Shown: positions 9,033 to 18,091, counted from the first letter of the stretch. The stretch is DNA of 64,000 nucleotides from Rhizobium tumorigenes (GCF_003240565.2 NZ_CP117260.1:62001-126000); one strand, 5' to 3'. Translations and numbers: made by a program. The notes: generated from the letters alone by a model not told the origin.

Positions 9033-9048
9033 TGGACATTAGTGTCTA
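9033..9048. promoter_or_regulatory. TetR-type palindromic operator (site 2) in the divergent gap
   Basis: TGGACATTAGTGTCTA differs from site 1 at 8221 only by two central transitions that keep the symmetry, and the AA and TG flanks also match. It overlaps a TATAAT at 9028-9033 and lies 65 bases before the binding-protein ATG and 94 bases before the tetR ATG. It could control both divergent genes. Confidence 0.7.
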
Positions 9049-9112
9049 TGGAAGCCGCTCGTCTAGGGATGATCCGTCTGTTGCGGACTTTATCGAAAAA
9101 AGGGGATGCCGA

Positions 9113-10705
9113 ATGACGTCGAAATTTGGAAATGAAAACCGGGATCCCCTTTCGACGGTTCAGTCTGCCGAAGGCGTGACCAGGCGTACCGTCTTGCAGG
9201 GTTCGCTCGCAGGCGCCGCATTGATGTTTGCGGGCAGCGGCGCATTTGCACAGGCTGCAACACCCAAGACCGGCGGCCATCTGAAGATCGCTATGAACGG
9301 CGGCGCGTCGACCGATGCACTCGACCCGGCAAGCTACATCAGCGCCCTGCAATTTGTGCTGGCCCGCAGCTGGGGCGATACCCTGGTCGAAACCGACCCG
9401 GCGACCGGCAAGGCCATTCCGGCTCTGGCTGAATCATGGGAGACGACCGATGGCGGAACGACGTGGTCCTTCAAGATCCGGAAGAACGTGCGCTTTCACA
9501 ATGGCGATGCGCTGAAAGTCGAGGATGTCGTCGAGACGCTGCGCCGCCACAGCGACAAAGCCTCCAAATCGGGCGCGCTCGGCTATGTCAGCAGCATCAA
9601 GTCTGTAGAGGCTTCGGGCGAGAATGTCGTCGTGACGCTGACCGAGCAGAACCGCGACCTGCCGCTGATCTTCAGCGTCTACAACCTCGTCATCCAGCCG
9701 AACGGTGGCAGGGACGATCCGAATGCCGGTATCGGTACCGGCCCGTTCAAGATCGTCCGCAACAATCCCGGCGTTCAAATCCTGCTTGAGAAGAACAAGG
9801 ACGACTGGCATCCCAACCGTGGCTGGGTCGACAGCGTTGAGATCCTGGCGATCGCCGACGTATCGGCGCGAACGGCCGCATTGGCATCAGGGCAGGTCCA
9901 TTTCATCAATGCAATCAACCCCAATACGATCCAGCTGCTGGGGCGAATGAAGAATATCACCATTCACAACACGCCCGGGCGCAGCCACTATACGCTGCCC
10001 ATGCTGGTGGACCAGAAACCGTTCGACAACGTCGATCTTCGCCTTGCCCTCAAATACGCCATCGATCGCCAGTTTCTGCTGAAGCAGGTCCTTGGTGGAT
10101 ACGGCACGCTCGGCAACGACTTTCCTGTGAATGCTGCCTTCGACATGTTTCCCAGCGACATTCCGCAGCGTGAATTCGATCCGGAGAAGGCTGCCTTCCA
10201 CTACAAGAAGTCCGGTTTCGACGGGGCCGTTCCAATCTATGCTGCCGACGTCATGCAGGGCGGCGTCGATATGGCGGTCATCCTCCGGGATGGCGCGGCG
10301 AAGGCCGGCATCAAGGTCGCCGTCAACCGCGTTCCGACGGACGGCTACTGGAGCGGCGTCTGGCGCAACAAGCCTTTCTGCGTCTCGTTCTTCGGAACGC
10401 GCCTGACGCAGGACCTGATCTATTCGCTCGAATTCTATTCGAAATCAGCAAGCAACGAGTCGAAGTTCGACAATGCGAAATTCGACACGCTGCTACTGGC
10501 CGCACGGGCCGAGGCAGACGAAGCGAAGCGCAAGGAGATGTACCGTGATATGGCACTCCTCGTGCGCGACGAGTCGGGTTCGATCATTCCCGTGTTCAAC
10601 AACTACCTGAATGCATCGAGCCCCGCCCTGAAGGGCTTCGTACCGGATGTCGGCAACGATCTCAGCAACGGATACATCGCATCACGCGTCTGGCTGGAGA
10701 GCTGA
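9113..10705 (+). CDS. Family 5 (dipeptide/oligopeptide/nickel type) ABC solute-binding protein, Tat-exported
   Basis: A 530-residue SBP_bac_5 protein. The start at 9113 follows AAAAAAGGGG and places a twin-arginine signal (VTRRTVLQG, residues 22-30, then a hydrophobic stretch to AFAQA at about 47) near the N-terminus; an ATG at 9032 would lie inside the operator. The mature part has the family order of an N-terminal lobe (LAESWETTDGGTTWSFKIRK), peptide-binding lobe and return. Such proteins deliver peptides, nickel or other bulky ligands to a Dpp/Opp permease, but no cognate permease or ATPase follows; the next gene starts another operon. It is divergent from tetR and shares its operator. Confidence 0.88.
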   Translation: MTSKFGNENRDPLSTVQSAEGVTRRTVLQGSLAGAALMFAGSGAFAQAATPKTGGHLKIAMNGGASTDALDPASYISALQFVLARSWGDTLVETDPATGKAIPALAESWETTDGGTTWSFKIRKNVRFHNGDALKVEDVVETLRRHSDKASKSGALGYVSSIKSVEASGENVVVTLTEQNRDLPLIFSVYNLVIQPNGGRDDPNAGIGTGPFKIVRNNPGVQILLEKNKDDWHPNRGWVDSVEILAIADVSARTAALASGQVHFINAINPNTIQLLGRMKNITIHNTPGRSHYTLPMLVDQKPFDNVDLRLALKYAIDRQFLLKQVLGGYGTLGNDFPVNAAFDMFPSDIPQREFDPEKAAFHYKKSGFDGAVPIYAADVMQGGVDMAVILRDGAAKAGIKVAVNRVPTDGYWSGVWRNKPFCVSFFGTRLTQDLIYSLEFYSKSASNESKFDNAKFDTLLLAARAEADEAKRKEMYRDMALLVRDESGSIIPVFNNYLNASSPALKGFVPDVGNDLSNGYIASRVWLES

Positions 10706-10833
10706 GACGACCGGCGTGATCGTTGTCTGATTGATTGTCGTGCCAACCATCTATCGCGCAATACTTCCGCGTTCGGCTCACCGGACGACGAATTTCCATT
10801 GCTGTGGCTTTCCGCGAGTCGCACGAAAAAAAG

Positions 10834-10862
10834 ATTGACCTGATAGCAGATGTCAGACCAAT
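10834..10862. promoter_or_regulatory. Imperfect palindrome over the FadR-type regulator start codon
   Basis: A 29-base element centred on 10848 has 10 of 14 symmetric positions (outer arms ATTGACCTGATA and the mirrored TGTCAGACCAAT). It includes the ATG at 10850. GntR/FadR-type repressors often bind such sites to control themselves. Weak evidence: symmetry only, one copy. Confidence 0.3.
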
Positions 10863-11584
10863 CTGTCGGCAACGAGGGAAACGAACGTTTGCTGACACCT
10901 TTGCCTACTCAGGATCGAACGCGCCAGGTTATCGATGCGCTGTCCGATTTCATCGAGAAAACCAACCTTCAGTCCGGCGACCAACTGCCGACCGAGCGCG
11001 AGATGATGGGTGCCCTGTCGGTTGGTCGCTCGACCATTCGCGAGGTCATGACCCATTTCCAGGCGCTCGGTGTCGTGGAGACGCGCAAGGGGAGTGGAAC
11101 CTATCTGCTGAAGCCGGTTTCCAAGGCAACGATCCATATGCCGCTCTCCATGGACACCACGCATTTGCGCGACGTCCTGTTGCAGACGCTCGAGGTTCGG
11201 CGCGGCATCGAATGCGAAGCGGGAATGGTGGCTGCAAGGAAGCGCACTCCGGAAGATCTTGCGATCATCGAGGAAAAGCTCGACGAGATGGAGCGCGTCC
11301 ACATCGCCAAGGGCGCCTCCGGCCCCGAAGACCTGGCGTTTCACCTCGCCGTCTATGACGCCACCCACAATCCCCTGTTCAAGCAGTTGCTGGAGCAGAT
11401 GCGTGGCACCTTCGAGCGCTTCTGGACCCATCCTTTTGATCGGGAAGACTTTGCGCGGCGGTCGTTTCCGTTCCATCGCACCCTGTTCAACGCCATCGTG
11501 GCGCAGGATCCGGAGGCGGCGCGCTGCGAAACACTGAAGATTCTCGACGTCGTCGAGGAAGACATCAAGGAAATGTCAAAATGA
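10850..11584 (+). CDS. GntR family regulator, FadR subfamily (FCD domain)
   Basis: A 244-residue protein. Residues about 22-92 are the winged helix (GDQLPTEREMMGALSVGRSTIREVMTHF is the clear signature region). Residues about 105-235 are an FCD effector domain with the histidines typical of its metal site (FHLAVYDATHN and FPFHRTLFNAI). It is the first gene of an apparent six-gene operon with a PLP enzyme and a sugar-type ABC importer, and its stop overlaps the next ATG. FCD regulators usually bind a small organic acid or amino acid related to the pathway they control. Confidence 0.9.
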   Translation: MSDQSVGNEGNERLLTPLPTQDRTRQVIDALSDFIEKTNLQSGDQLPTEREMMGALSVGRSTIREVMTHFQALGVVETRKGSGTYLLKPVSKATIHMPLSMDTTHLRDVLLQTLEVRRGIECEAGMVAARKRTPEDLAIIEEKLDEMERVHIAKGASGPEDLAFHLAVYDATHNPLFKQLLEQMRGTFERFWTHPFDREDFARRSFPFHRTLFNAIVAQDPEAARCETLKILDVVEEDIKEMSK

Positions 11585-12747
11585 CCGAAGAACTCGGGCC
11601 ATTCGATCTCGCATCGCTGATTACCGCCCATGACGAAGGCAACTATGCCGAAGCGGTGGTGCCTCCGATCTTTCAGACGTCGCTTTTCACCTTCTCCGAT
11701 TACGACGACATGATCGCCTGCTATCGCGGCGAAAAGGTCCGGCCAATCTATACCCGCGGCCTTAATCCGACGGTTCGGATGTTCGAGGAGATGCTGGCCA
11801 AGCTCGAGGCGGCCGAGGATGCGCTCGGCTTTGCCAGCGGCATGTCGGCGATCTCGTCCGCCGTGCTCACCTTCGTCGAACCGGGCGACCGGATCGTCGC
11901 CGTCAAGCACATCTATCCCGATGCCTTTCGCCTGTTCGGCACGATCCTCAAGCGCATGAAGGTCGAGGTAACCTATGTCGATGGTCGCGACGAGGAGGCC
12001 GTCGCAAAGGCGCTTCCGGGCGCCAAGGTATTCTACATGGAAAGCCCGACCAGTTGGGTGATGGAAGCCCACGACGTCGGCGCCCTTGCAACGCTTGCCA
12101 GGCAGCACGGTGTCGTTTCGATGATCGACAACAGCTGGGCCAGCCCCTTTTTCCAGCAGCCGCTGACGCTGGGCGTCGATCTGGTCATTCATTCCGCCTC
12201 CAAATATCTCGGCGGCCATAGCGATGTCGTGGCTGGCGTTGTCGCGGGCTCGAAGGCGCTGATCGCAAGGATAAAGGCCGAAGCCTACCCCTATCTCGGT
12301 GGCAAGCTTTCTCCTTTCGATGCCTGGTTGCTCATCCGCGGCATGCGCACATTGCCGCTGCGCATGAAGGCGCACGAAACCGCAGGCATGACGATCGCCA
12401 GACGGCTGCAGAACCTCGACGTCGTCGAGGAGGTCTGCCATCCCGGCCTTGCCAACCGATTGCCGGCAGGCCTTAACGGCACGTCCGGCCTGTTCTCTTT
12501 CATTTTCCGCGAGGGCGTCGATATCCGGGCCTTCTCCGACCATCTCAGGCTTTTCAAGCTGGGCGTGAGCTGGGGTGGCCACGAGAGCCTCATCGTCCCC
12601 GGCGAAGTCGTCCTGCAGCAGAAGGCCCAGCCCAATTCCGCGCACACCTTCGGGATCAGCGCGCGGTCCGTACGCCTGCATGTCGGTCTCGAAGGAACCG
12701 AGGCCTTGTGGAGAGATATCGAGGAAGCAATCGCTGCAGCCTCATAA
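11581..12747 (+). CDS. Trans-sulfuration-type PLP enzyme (Cys/Met metabolism family)
   Basis: A 388-residue fold type I PLP enzyme of the cystathionine synthase/lyase group. SASKYLGGHSD contains the PLP lysine (Lys208); SGMSAISSAV and the tyrosine in YTRGLNPT at the N-terminus fit the family. These enzymes cleave or replace groups at the gamma or beta carbon of amino acids such as cystathionine, homocysteine, methionine or O-acyl-homoserine. The start overlaps the regulator stop by ATGA. Location inside an ABC import operon suggests a catabolic lyase for the imported compound rather than methionine biosynthesis; the substrate is unknown. Confidence 0.85.
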   Translation: MTEELGPFDLASLITAHDEGNYAEAVVPPIFQTSLFTFSDYDDMIACYRGEKVRPIYTRGLNPTVRMFEEMLAKLEAAEDALGFASGMSAISSAVLTFVEPGDRIVAVKHIYPDAFRLFGTILKRMKVEVTYVDGRDEEAVAKALPGAKVFYMESPTSWVMEAHDVGALATLARQHGVVSMIDNSWASPFFQQPLTLGVDLVIHSASKYLGGHSDVVAGVVAGSKALIARIKAEAYPYLGGKLSPFDAWLLIRGMRTLPLRMKAHETAGMTIARRLQNLDVVEEVCHPGLANRLPAGLNGTSGLFSFIFREGVDIRAFSDHLRLFKLGVSWGGHESLIVPGEVVLQQKAQPNSAHTFGISARSVRLHVGLEGTEALWRDIEEAIAAAS

Positions 12748-12787
12748 GAGCATCAACAGGAAGAAAAACCGAAAAGGGGGAATAAGT

Positions 12788-14047
12788 ATGAAAAGACTGA
12801 TAACAGCAGCACTCTTTACCGCGATGATGGCGGGAACTGCGTTCGCCGATACGACACTCAAGCTCGTCGAAGTCATCACCAGCCCCGAGCGTACCGAGAC
12901 GCTCAAATCGCTCGTTGGCAAGTTCGAAGCGGCCAACCCCGGTACCAAGGTCGATATCATTTCGCTGCCCTGGAACGAAGCCTTCCAGAAATTCGCAACG
13001 ATGGTCTCGGCCGGCGATACGCCAGATGTCATGGAAATGCCGGATACCTGGCTGTCGCTCTATGGCAATAACGGTATGCTCGAAAGCCTCGAGCCCTATC
13101 TGGCGAAATGGGAGCACACCAAGGAACTGACGCCACGTGCGCTGGAACTCGGCCGGGACGTCAAGAACACGGCCTATATGCTACCCTACGGCTTCTACCT
13201 GCGCGCCATGTTCTACAACAAGAAGCTGTTGGCACAGGCCGGCATTTCCGAGCCACCGAAGACCATGGACGACTTCGTCAAAGCCTCCGCGGCAGTCTCG
13301 AAGATCCCCGGAAAATACGGCTACTGCATGCGCGGCGGCCCCGGCGGCCTCAATGGCTGGATGATCTTTGCGGCCTCCATGGCCGGCGACAACACCTATT
13401 TCAAGCCGGACGGCACTTCGACCATGAACAGCGAAGGCTGGGCCAAGGGCATCGAGTGGATGGTCGATCTCTACAAGAAGGGATATGCGCCCAAGGACAG
13501 CGTCAACTGGGGCTTCAACGAGGTCGTCGCCGGCTTCTATTCGGGCACCTGCGCCTTCCTCGACCAGGATCCGGATGCACTGATCGCCGTTGCCGAGCGC
13601 ATGAGCAAGGACGATTTCGGCGTCGCGCCCTTGCCGAAGGGACCGTCCGGCAAGTCTTTCCCGACGATCGGCTATGCCGGCTGGTCGATGTTTGCGACAA
13701 CTGAGAACAAGGACCTGTCCTGGAAGCTGATCGCCACACTCGAGGGCCAGGAAGGTAATCTCGAATGGAACAAGAAAATCGGCGCTCTGCCGGCCTATAC
13801 ATCGGCAGAGAAGGATCCGTTCTATGCAGGTGACCAGTTCAAGGGCTGGTTCGAGGAACTGGCCGACAAGAACACCGTTCCCACCGTCATGCCGACCTAT
13901 CTGGAGGACTTTGCCTTCTTCAAGGATTCGCTGGCCATCAAGACATCGCAGCAGGCTTTGCTGGGCGATATCTCCGCCAAGGATCTTGCCGATCAGTGGG
14001 CCGACTATCTGACCAAAGCGCAGCAGAAATTTCTCTCCAAGAAATAG
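12788..14047 (+). CDS. Family 1 (sugar-type) ABC solute-binding protein
   Basis: A 419-residue lipid-free periplasmic protein with a signal peptide (residues 1-19, cleavage after TAFA). The start follows AAAGGGGG and is the only one that gives a proper signal peptide. Mature sequence shows MalE/UgpB-type features (FEAANPGTKVDIISLPWNEAF, SAGDTPDVMEMPDTW). It is the first transport gene of a complete importer with two permeases and an ATPase. A strong stem-loop directly after its stop probably raises its level above that of the membrane parts. Confidence 0.92.
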   Translation: MKRLITAALFTAMMAGTAFADTTLKLVEVITSPERTETLKSLVGKFEAANPGTKVDIISLPWNEAFQKFATMVSAGDTPDVMEMPDTWLSLYGNNGMLESLEPYLAKWEHTKELTPRALELGRDVKNTAYMLPYGFYLRAMFYNKKLLAQAGISEPPKTMDDFVKASAAVSKIPGKYGYCMRGGPGGLNGWMIFAASMAGDNTYFKPDGTSTMNSEGWAKGIEWMVDLYKKGYAPKDSVNWGFNEVVAGFYSGTCAFLDQDPDALIAVAERMSKDDFGVAPLPKGPSGKSFPTIGYAGWSMFATTENKDLSWKLIATLEGQEGNLEWNKKIGALPAYTSAEKDPFYAGDQFKGWFEELADKNTVPTVMPTYLEDFAFFKDSLAIKTSQQALLGDISAKDLADQWADYLTKAQQKFLSKK

Positions 14048-14056
14048 GGCTTGATG

Positions 14057-14083
14057 CGGCGACGGAGCAATCCGTCGCCGTTT
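14057..14083 (+). terminator. Intra-operon stem-loop after the binding-protein gene
   Basis: CGGCGACGGA and TCCGTCGCCG are perfect 10-base arms around a GCAA tetraloop, followed by TTT. It starts 10 bases after the solute-binding-protein stop and 57 bases before the first permease. Such a hairpin would stop part of the transcription or protect the upstream mRNA 3' end. Confidence 0.7.
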
Positions 14084-14139
14084 CGCACCTCCTGTTGCCA
14101 GCCGCATTGCCGCTGCAAACCTGAACGGACCTTTGGCCG

Positions 14140-15075
14140 ATGACCATGACCGCCTATACCGATGACAGGCGTCGAGACCGCAGGCCCTGGAAAAAGCGGC
14201 TCGCCGATGCTTCGGAACCCTATCTCTACAGTGCACCGGCACTGATCCTGATCGTCGCCGTCATGCTGGTGCCGCTGGTGATTGGCGTCTCCTATGCCTT
14301 CCGGGATGTCCAACTGCTGAAACCGTTTTCCGGCGGCTTCATCGGCCTCGATCACTTTCGCGATCTTTCCAAAGATGCAGCCTTTTATGGCGCGCTGAGA
14401 AACACCCTGTGGTGGACAGGCGCATCGGTCGTCCTGCAATTTGCCTTCGGGCTGATCCTTGCCCTGCTGCTGGACAAGCCATTCTGGGGGCGTGGCCTCG
14501 TCCAGGCCCTGGTTTTCCTGCCCTGGGCCGTGCCTTCCTTTCTGGCCGGTCTCAACTGGGCCTGGCTCTTCAATCCGGTGATCGGACCGATCCCGCATTG
14601 GCTGTTCGCACTCGGCCTGATGGATCAACCCGACAACATCCTGTCCAACCCGCATTATGCGATGTGGGGGCCGATCGTTGCCAATGTCTGGTGGGGGATT
14701 CCGTTTTTCGCGATCACGCTTCTGGCCGCGCTGCAGGCAATCCCGCGCGATCTCTATGAGGCGGCCTCCATTGATGGCGCCAGCTGGTTCCAGCGGTTCC
14801 GATCGATCACGCTTCCTTTCCTGGCACCGACCATCGCCATCACTGTCTTGCTGCGAACGGTCTGGGTCTCCAATTTCGCTGACCTCATCGTCGTCATGAC
14901 CGGCGGCGGCCCTGCCGATCGCACCCAGATCGTCGCCAGCTATATCTTCACCCAGGCCTTCAAGCGGCTGGATTTTGGTTATGCGTCGGCCATCGCGCTG
15001 GTGTTGCTGGTGCTGTTGCTCGCCTATTCTATGGTGATCATCCTGCTCCGGCAGACATTGCTGAACAAGGACTAG
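14140..15075 (+). CDS. Sugar-type ABC transporter permease (MalF/UgpA type)
   Basis: A 311-residue inner-membrane protein with about six hydrophobic helices and the EAA loop that docks to the ATPase (YEAASIDGASWFQRFRSITLP). It pairs with the following permease, whose start lies 4 bases after this stop. The N-terminal 25 residues are charged and cytoplasmic. Ligand is unknown; the operon context (FadR regulator, PLP lyase) suggests something other than a plain sugar. Confidence 0.92.
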   Translation: MTMTAYTDDRRRDRRPWKKRLADASEPYLYSAPALILIVAVMLVPLVIGVSYAFRDVQLLKPFSGGFIGLDHFRDLSKDAAFYGALRNTLWWTGASVVLQFAFGLILALLLDKPFWGRGLVQALVFLPWAVPSFLAGLNWAWLFNPVIGPIPHWLFALGLMDQPDNILSNPHYAMWGPIVANVWWGIPFFAITLLAALQAIPRDLYEAASIDGASWFQRFRSITLPFLAPTIAITVLLRTVWVSNFADLIVVMTGGGPADRTQIVASYIFTQAFKRLDFGYASAIALVLLVLLLAYSMVIILLRQTLLNKD

Positions 15076-15079
15076 ACCC

Positions 15080-15910
15080 ATGAGACGATCTATCCTGCCC
15101 GTCATCGCCCATCGGCTGGCGATCCTCGTCTACATCGTATTCGCCCTGTTTCCGCTGTTCTGGCTGTTGAAAGTCTCGCTCACGCCGAACGACCTCCTCT
15201 ATACCGAGGGCGTGCGGATGTGGCCTTCGCGCACGACCTGGGAGCACTACGCGTTCGTGCTGGAGCACAGCGATTTTCCGACGTTCTTCAAAAACAGCGT
15301 GATCGTCTCGGCCTCTACCGCCATCGCCGTGACGATCTGCGCGTCATTGGCCGGCTATGCGCTGTCCCGCTTCGATTTTCGGGGCAAATACTGGATCGTG
15401 GCGCTCATGCTGCTGACGCAGATGTTTCCGCTGGTCATGCTGGTGGCGCCGATCTTCAAGATCCTCTCGCCTCTGCACCTGACAAACAGCCTGACCGGCC
15501 TGGTAATTGTCTACACGGCGTTCAACGTGCCCTTCGCGACCTTCCTGATGCAGTCGTTCTTCGACGGCATTCCCAGAGAGCTCGAAGAAGCCGCGATGAT
15601 CGACGGCGCAACGCAATTCATCGCCTTCCGGCAGATCATCCTGCCGCTGACCTTGCCCGGCATTGCGGCAACGCTCGGCTTCGTTTTCACCGCAGCCTGG
15701 AGCGAGCTGCTATTTGCCCTTATGCTGATCAACGGCAACCAGGCGGCCACCTTCCCGGTCGGGCTCCTGACCTTCGTTTCCAAATTCTCGGTCGATTTCG
15801 GGCAGATGATGGCGGCGGGCGTCATGGCACTCATTCCGGCCGGGCTGTTCTTCCTGCTCATTCAACGTTACCTCGTCCAGGGCCTGACGGCCGGCGCGGT
15901 CAAGGGATAG
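15080..15910 (+). CDS. Sugar-type ABC transporter permease (MalG/UgpE type)
   Basis: A 276-residue inner-membrane permease with six predicted helices and an EAA loop (LEEAAMIDGATQFIAFRQIILP). Forms the heterodimeric channel with the previous gene. The C-terminus ends in the common GLTAGAVKG motif of this subfamily. Five bases separate its stop from the ATPase ATG. Confidence 0.92.
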   Translation: MRRSILPVIAHRLAILVYIVFALFPLFWLLKVSLTPNDLLYTEGVRMWPSRTTWEHYAFVLEHSDFPTFFKNSVIVSASTAIAVTICASLAGYALSRFDFRGKYWIVALMLLTQMFPLVMLVAPIFKILSPLHLTNSLTGLVIVYTAFNVPFATFLMQSFFDGIPRELEEAAMIDGATQFIAFRQIILPLTLPGIAATLGFVFTAAWSELLFALMLINGNQAATFPVGLLTFVSKFSVDFGQMMAAGVMALIPAGLFFLLIQRYLVQGLTAGAVKG

Positions 15911-15915
15911 TCACC

Positions 15916-16974
15916 ATGGCATCGATCGATATCCAGAACGTCAGGAAGGCCTATGGCCATGTGCAGGTGCTGCACGACGTAGACCTGCAGATCGAGGACG
16001 GCGAATTTATCGTGCTGGTAGGTCCGTCCGGATGCGGAAAGTCCACGCTGCTGCGCATGATCGCCGGTCTCGAGGACGTCACCGGCGGTGAAATCCGGAT
16101 CGCAGGTCGCCGGGTCAACGAATTGCACCCGAAGGACCGCGACATCGCCATGGTGTTCCAGTCCTATGCTCTCTACCCGCACATGAATGTTGCGGGCAAC
16201 ATGAGCTACAGCCTGAAAATCCGGAAGATCGCCAAGGAGAAAATCGCCGCCGCGGTTTCGCTGGCCTCCTCGAAGCTGGGTCTCGATCCGCTCCTCGAGC
16301 GACGCCCCAAGGCACTGTCCGGCGGACAGAGGCAGCGTGTCGCCATGGGTCGGGCAATCGTGCGGGAGCCAAAGGCCTTTCTGTTCGATGAGCCGCTTTC
16401 CAACCTCGATGCGCGTCTGCGCGAACAGATGCGTGCCGAAATCAAGAAATTGCACGCCGATCTGAAGGCGACTTCGATTTACGTCACCCACGACCAGATC
16501 GAGGCGATGACGCTGGCGGACCGGATCGTCGCCATGCATGGAGGCGTTGTGCAGCAGGTTGGAAGCCCGCTCGAACTCTATGATCGCCCCGCCAATCTTT
16601 TCGTCGCAGGTTTCATCGGCTCTCCCGGCATGAATTTTCTGGAGGCCACCTATGACGGGCACCAGATGATCCTCGAGGACGGTACCGAAGTTCCGCTCGC
16701 CTCGACACCAATCGTCAAGACCGGCGAAAAGGCAACGCTCGGCATCCGCCCGGAACACGTGGTCGTGACACGGGATGGATCTGGTATCGGTGCCGACGTG
16801 GAACTGATAGAGCCGACCGGTTTCGGCATCATCCTGCACCTCAAGCTGCACGGCCTGCCGTTCAAGATCTTCACGCTCGATCGTGAAACCATGTCGATGG
16901 GCCCGAAAGTCTCCGTCGCCTTCCCCTCACAGCATCTGCATGTGTTCGACGGCGAAGGAAACAGGGCGACCTGA
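15916..16974 (+). CDS. ABC transporter ATPase (MalK/UgpC type)
   Basis: A 352-residue nucleotide-binding subunit. Walker A GPSGCGKST, Q-loop MVFQSYALYPHM, signature LSGGQRQRVAMGRA, Walker B FLFDEPLSNLDA and H-loop YVTHDQIEAM are all intact. The C-terminal 100 residues form the TOBE regulatory domain. The start is MASIDIQ at 15916; a longer frame upstream only overlaps the permease. Last gene of the 10.8-17 kb operon, facing the ATPase of the next cluster tail to tail. Confidence 0.93.
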   Translation: MASIDIQNVRKAYGHVQVLHDVDLQIEDGEFIVLVGPSGCGKSTLLRMIAGLEDVTGGEIRIAGRRVNELHPKDRDIAMVFQSYALYPHMNVAGNMSYSLKIRKIAKEKIAAAVSLASSKLGLDPLLERRPKALSGGQRQRVAMGRAIVREPKAFLFDEPLSNLDARLREQMRAEIKKLHADLKATSIYVTHDQIEAMTLADRIVAMHGGVVQQVGSPLELYDRPANLFVAGFIGSPGMNFLEATYDGHQMILEDGTEVPLASTPIVKTGEKATLGIRPEHVVVTRDGSGIGADVELIEPTGFGIILHLKLHGLPFKIFTLDRETMSMGPKVSVAFPSQHLHVFDGEGNRAT

Positions 16975-17020
16975 TCCGGTGTTGCCCGAAAGCGCGACAA
17001 CGTGCTCCCGTGTCAGCGAC

Positions 17021-18091
17021 TTAAAGTGCGATCCCGCTGATGCGATCGAAAACGTAAACCTGGTCAGGGTTGATGTTGACGTTGAGCGCGGCGCCGTAGC
17101 TGACAGGGAACTCACCATCCACAACGGCTGTCATTTGTTGGCCGGCAATCTCGAACAAGACATGTGTCTGCGCGCCGGTCGGTTCCACGAGCAGGGTCCG
17201 ACCGCTGAGTGGTGATCCGTTTCCTGCCGGGTTCAGGTTCTCCGGACGCAAGCCGATCGTAACCTCCTGTCCCGACGTGACCCGCCTCCCGGCGGCAATG
17301 CGCAGCGGGGTCCCGTCCTTCAGTCGTACGACCGGATAGCCCCCCATGCCCTCTACCACGCCGTCGAGCACATTCATGGCAGGCGAGCCGATAAAACCCG
17401 CGACGAACAGGTTGGCGGGGGTCCGATAGAGTTCCAGGGGCGTGCCGTGTTGCTCTATCCTGCCTTGGTTGAGCACGACGATCCGGTCGGCAAGCGTCAT
17501 GGCTTCGATCTGGTCATGGGTGACGTAGATGGACGTTGTCTGGACCTTCTGATGGAGCGTCTTGATCTCGGCGCGCATCTGGACGCGGAGTTTGGCGTCG
17601 AGATTGGACAGGGGCTCGTCGAACAGGAATACGGAGGGATTTCGCACGACGGCCCGTCCCATTGCTACCCGCTGGCGCTGGCCGCCGGAGAGTTGGGCCG
17701 GTTTCCTCTCCAAAAGCGCGGTAAGACCGAGCATCCGTGCCGCCTCGTTGACGCGCTGGTCGATCACGGCCTTCGGCTGCCCTGACAATTTGAGATTGAA
17801 TGCCATGTTCTGCGCGACCGTCATGTGCGGATAGAGCGCGTATGACTGGAACACCATGGCAATGTTGCGCTCGCGGGGCGTCAGCGCATTGACGATGTCG
17901 CCACCGATCAGCACGTCGCCGCCGGTAACCTCTTCCAGCCCGGCGATCATCCTCAGCAGTGTCGACTTGCCACAACCGGATGGACCGACCAGAGCAATGA
18001 ATTCGCCGTCGCTGACTGACAGCGAGATGTCATGAATGACATCGAGCGCACCATAGGATTTGCGGAGGTTCTGAAGTTCGACGGATGCCAT
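17021..18091 (-). CDS. ABC transporter ATPase (MalK/UgpC type)
   Basis: A 356-residue ATPase with intact Walker A (GPSGCGKST), signature (LSGGQRQRVAMGRA), Walker B (FLFDEPLSNLDA) and H-loop (YVTHDQIEAM) plus a C-terminal TOBE domain. It is the last gene of the second MalEFGK-type operon (binding protein, two permeases, ATPase) and converges with the ATPase ending at 16974. The two ATPases are clearly related but their C-terminal regulatory parts differ. Confidence 0.93.
   Translation of the reverse strand: MASVELQNLRKSYGALDVIHDISLSVSDGEFIALVGPSGCGKSTLLRMIAGLEEVTGGDVLIGGDIVNALTPRERNIAMVFQSYALYPHMTVAQNMAFNLKLSGQPKAVIDQRVNEAARMLGLTALLERKPAQLSGGQRQRVAMGRAVVRNPSVFLFDEPLSNLDAKLRVQMRAEIKTLHQKVQTTSIYVTHDQIEAMTLADRIVVLNQGRIEQHGTPLELYRTPANLFVAGFIGSPAMNVLDGVVEGMGGYPVVRLKDGTPLRIAAGRRVTSGQEVTIGLRPENLNPAGNGSPLSGRTLLVEPTGAQTHVLFEIAGQQMTAVVDGEFPVSYGAALNVNINPDQVYVFDRISGIAL

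Noticed and set aside
15220..15915. Long N-terminal extension of the ABC ATPase frame
   Set aside because: It is the shadow of the permease in another frame; the ATPase begins with its own conserved N-terminus at 15916.
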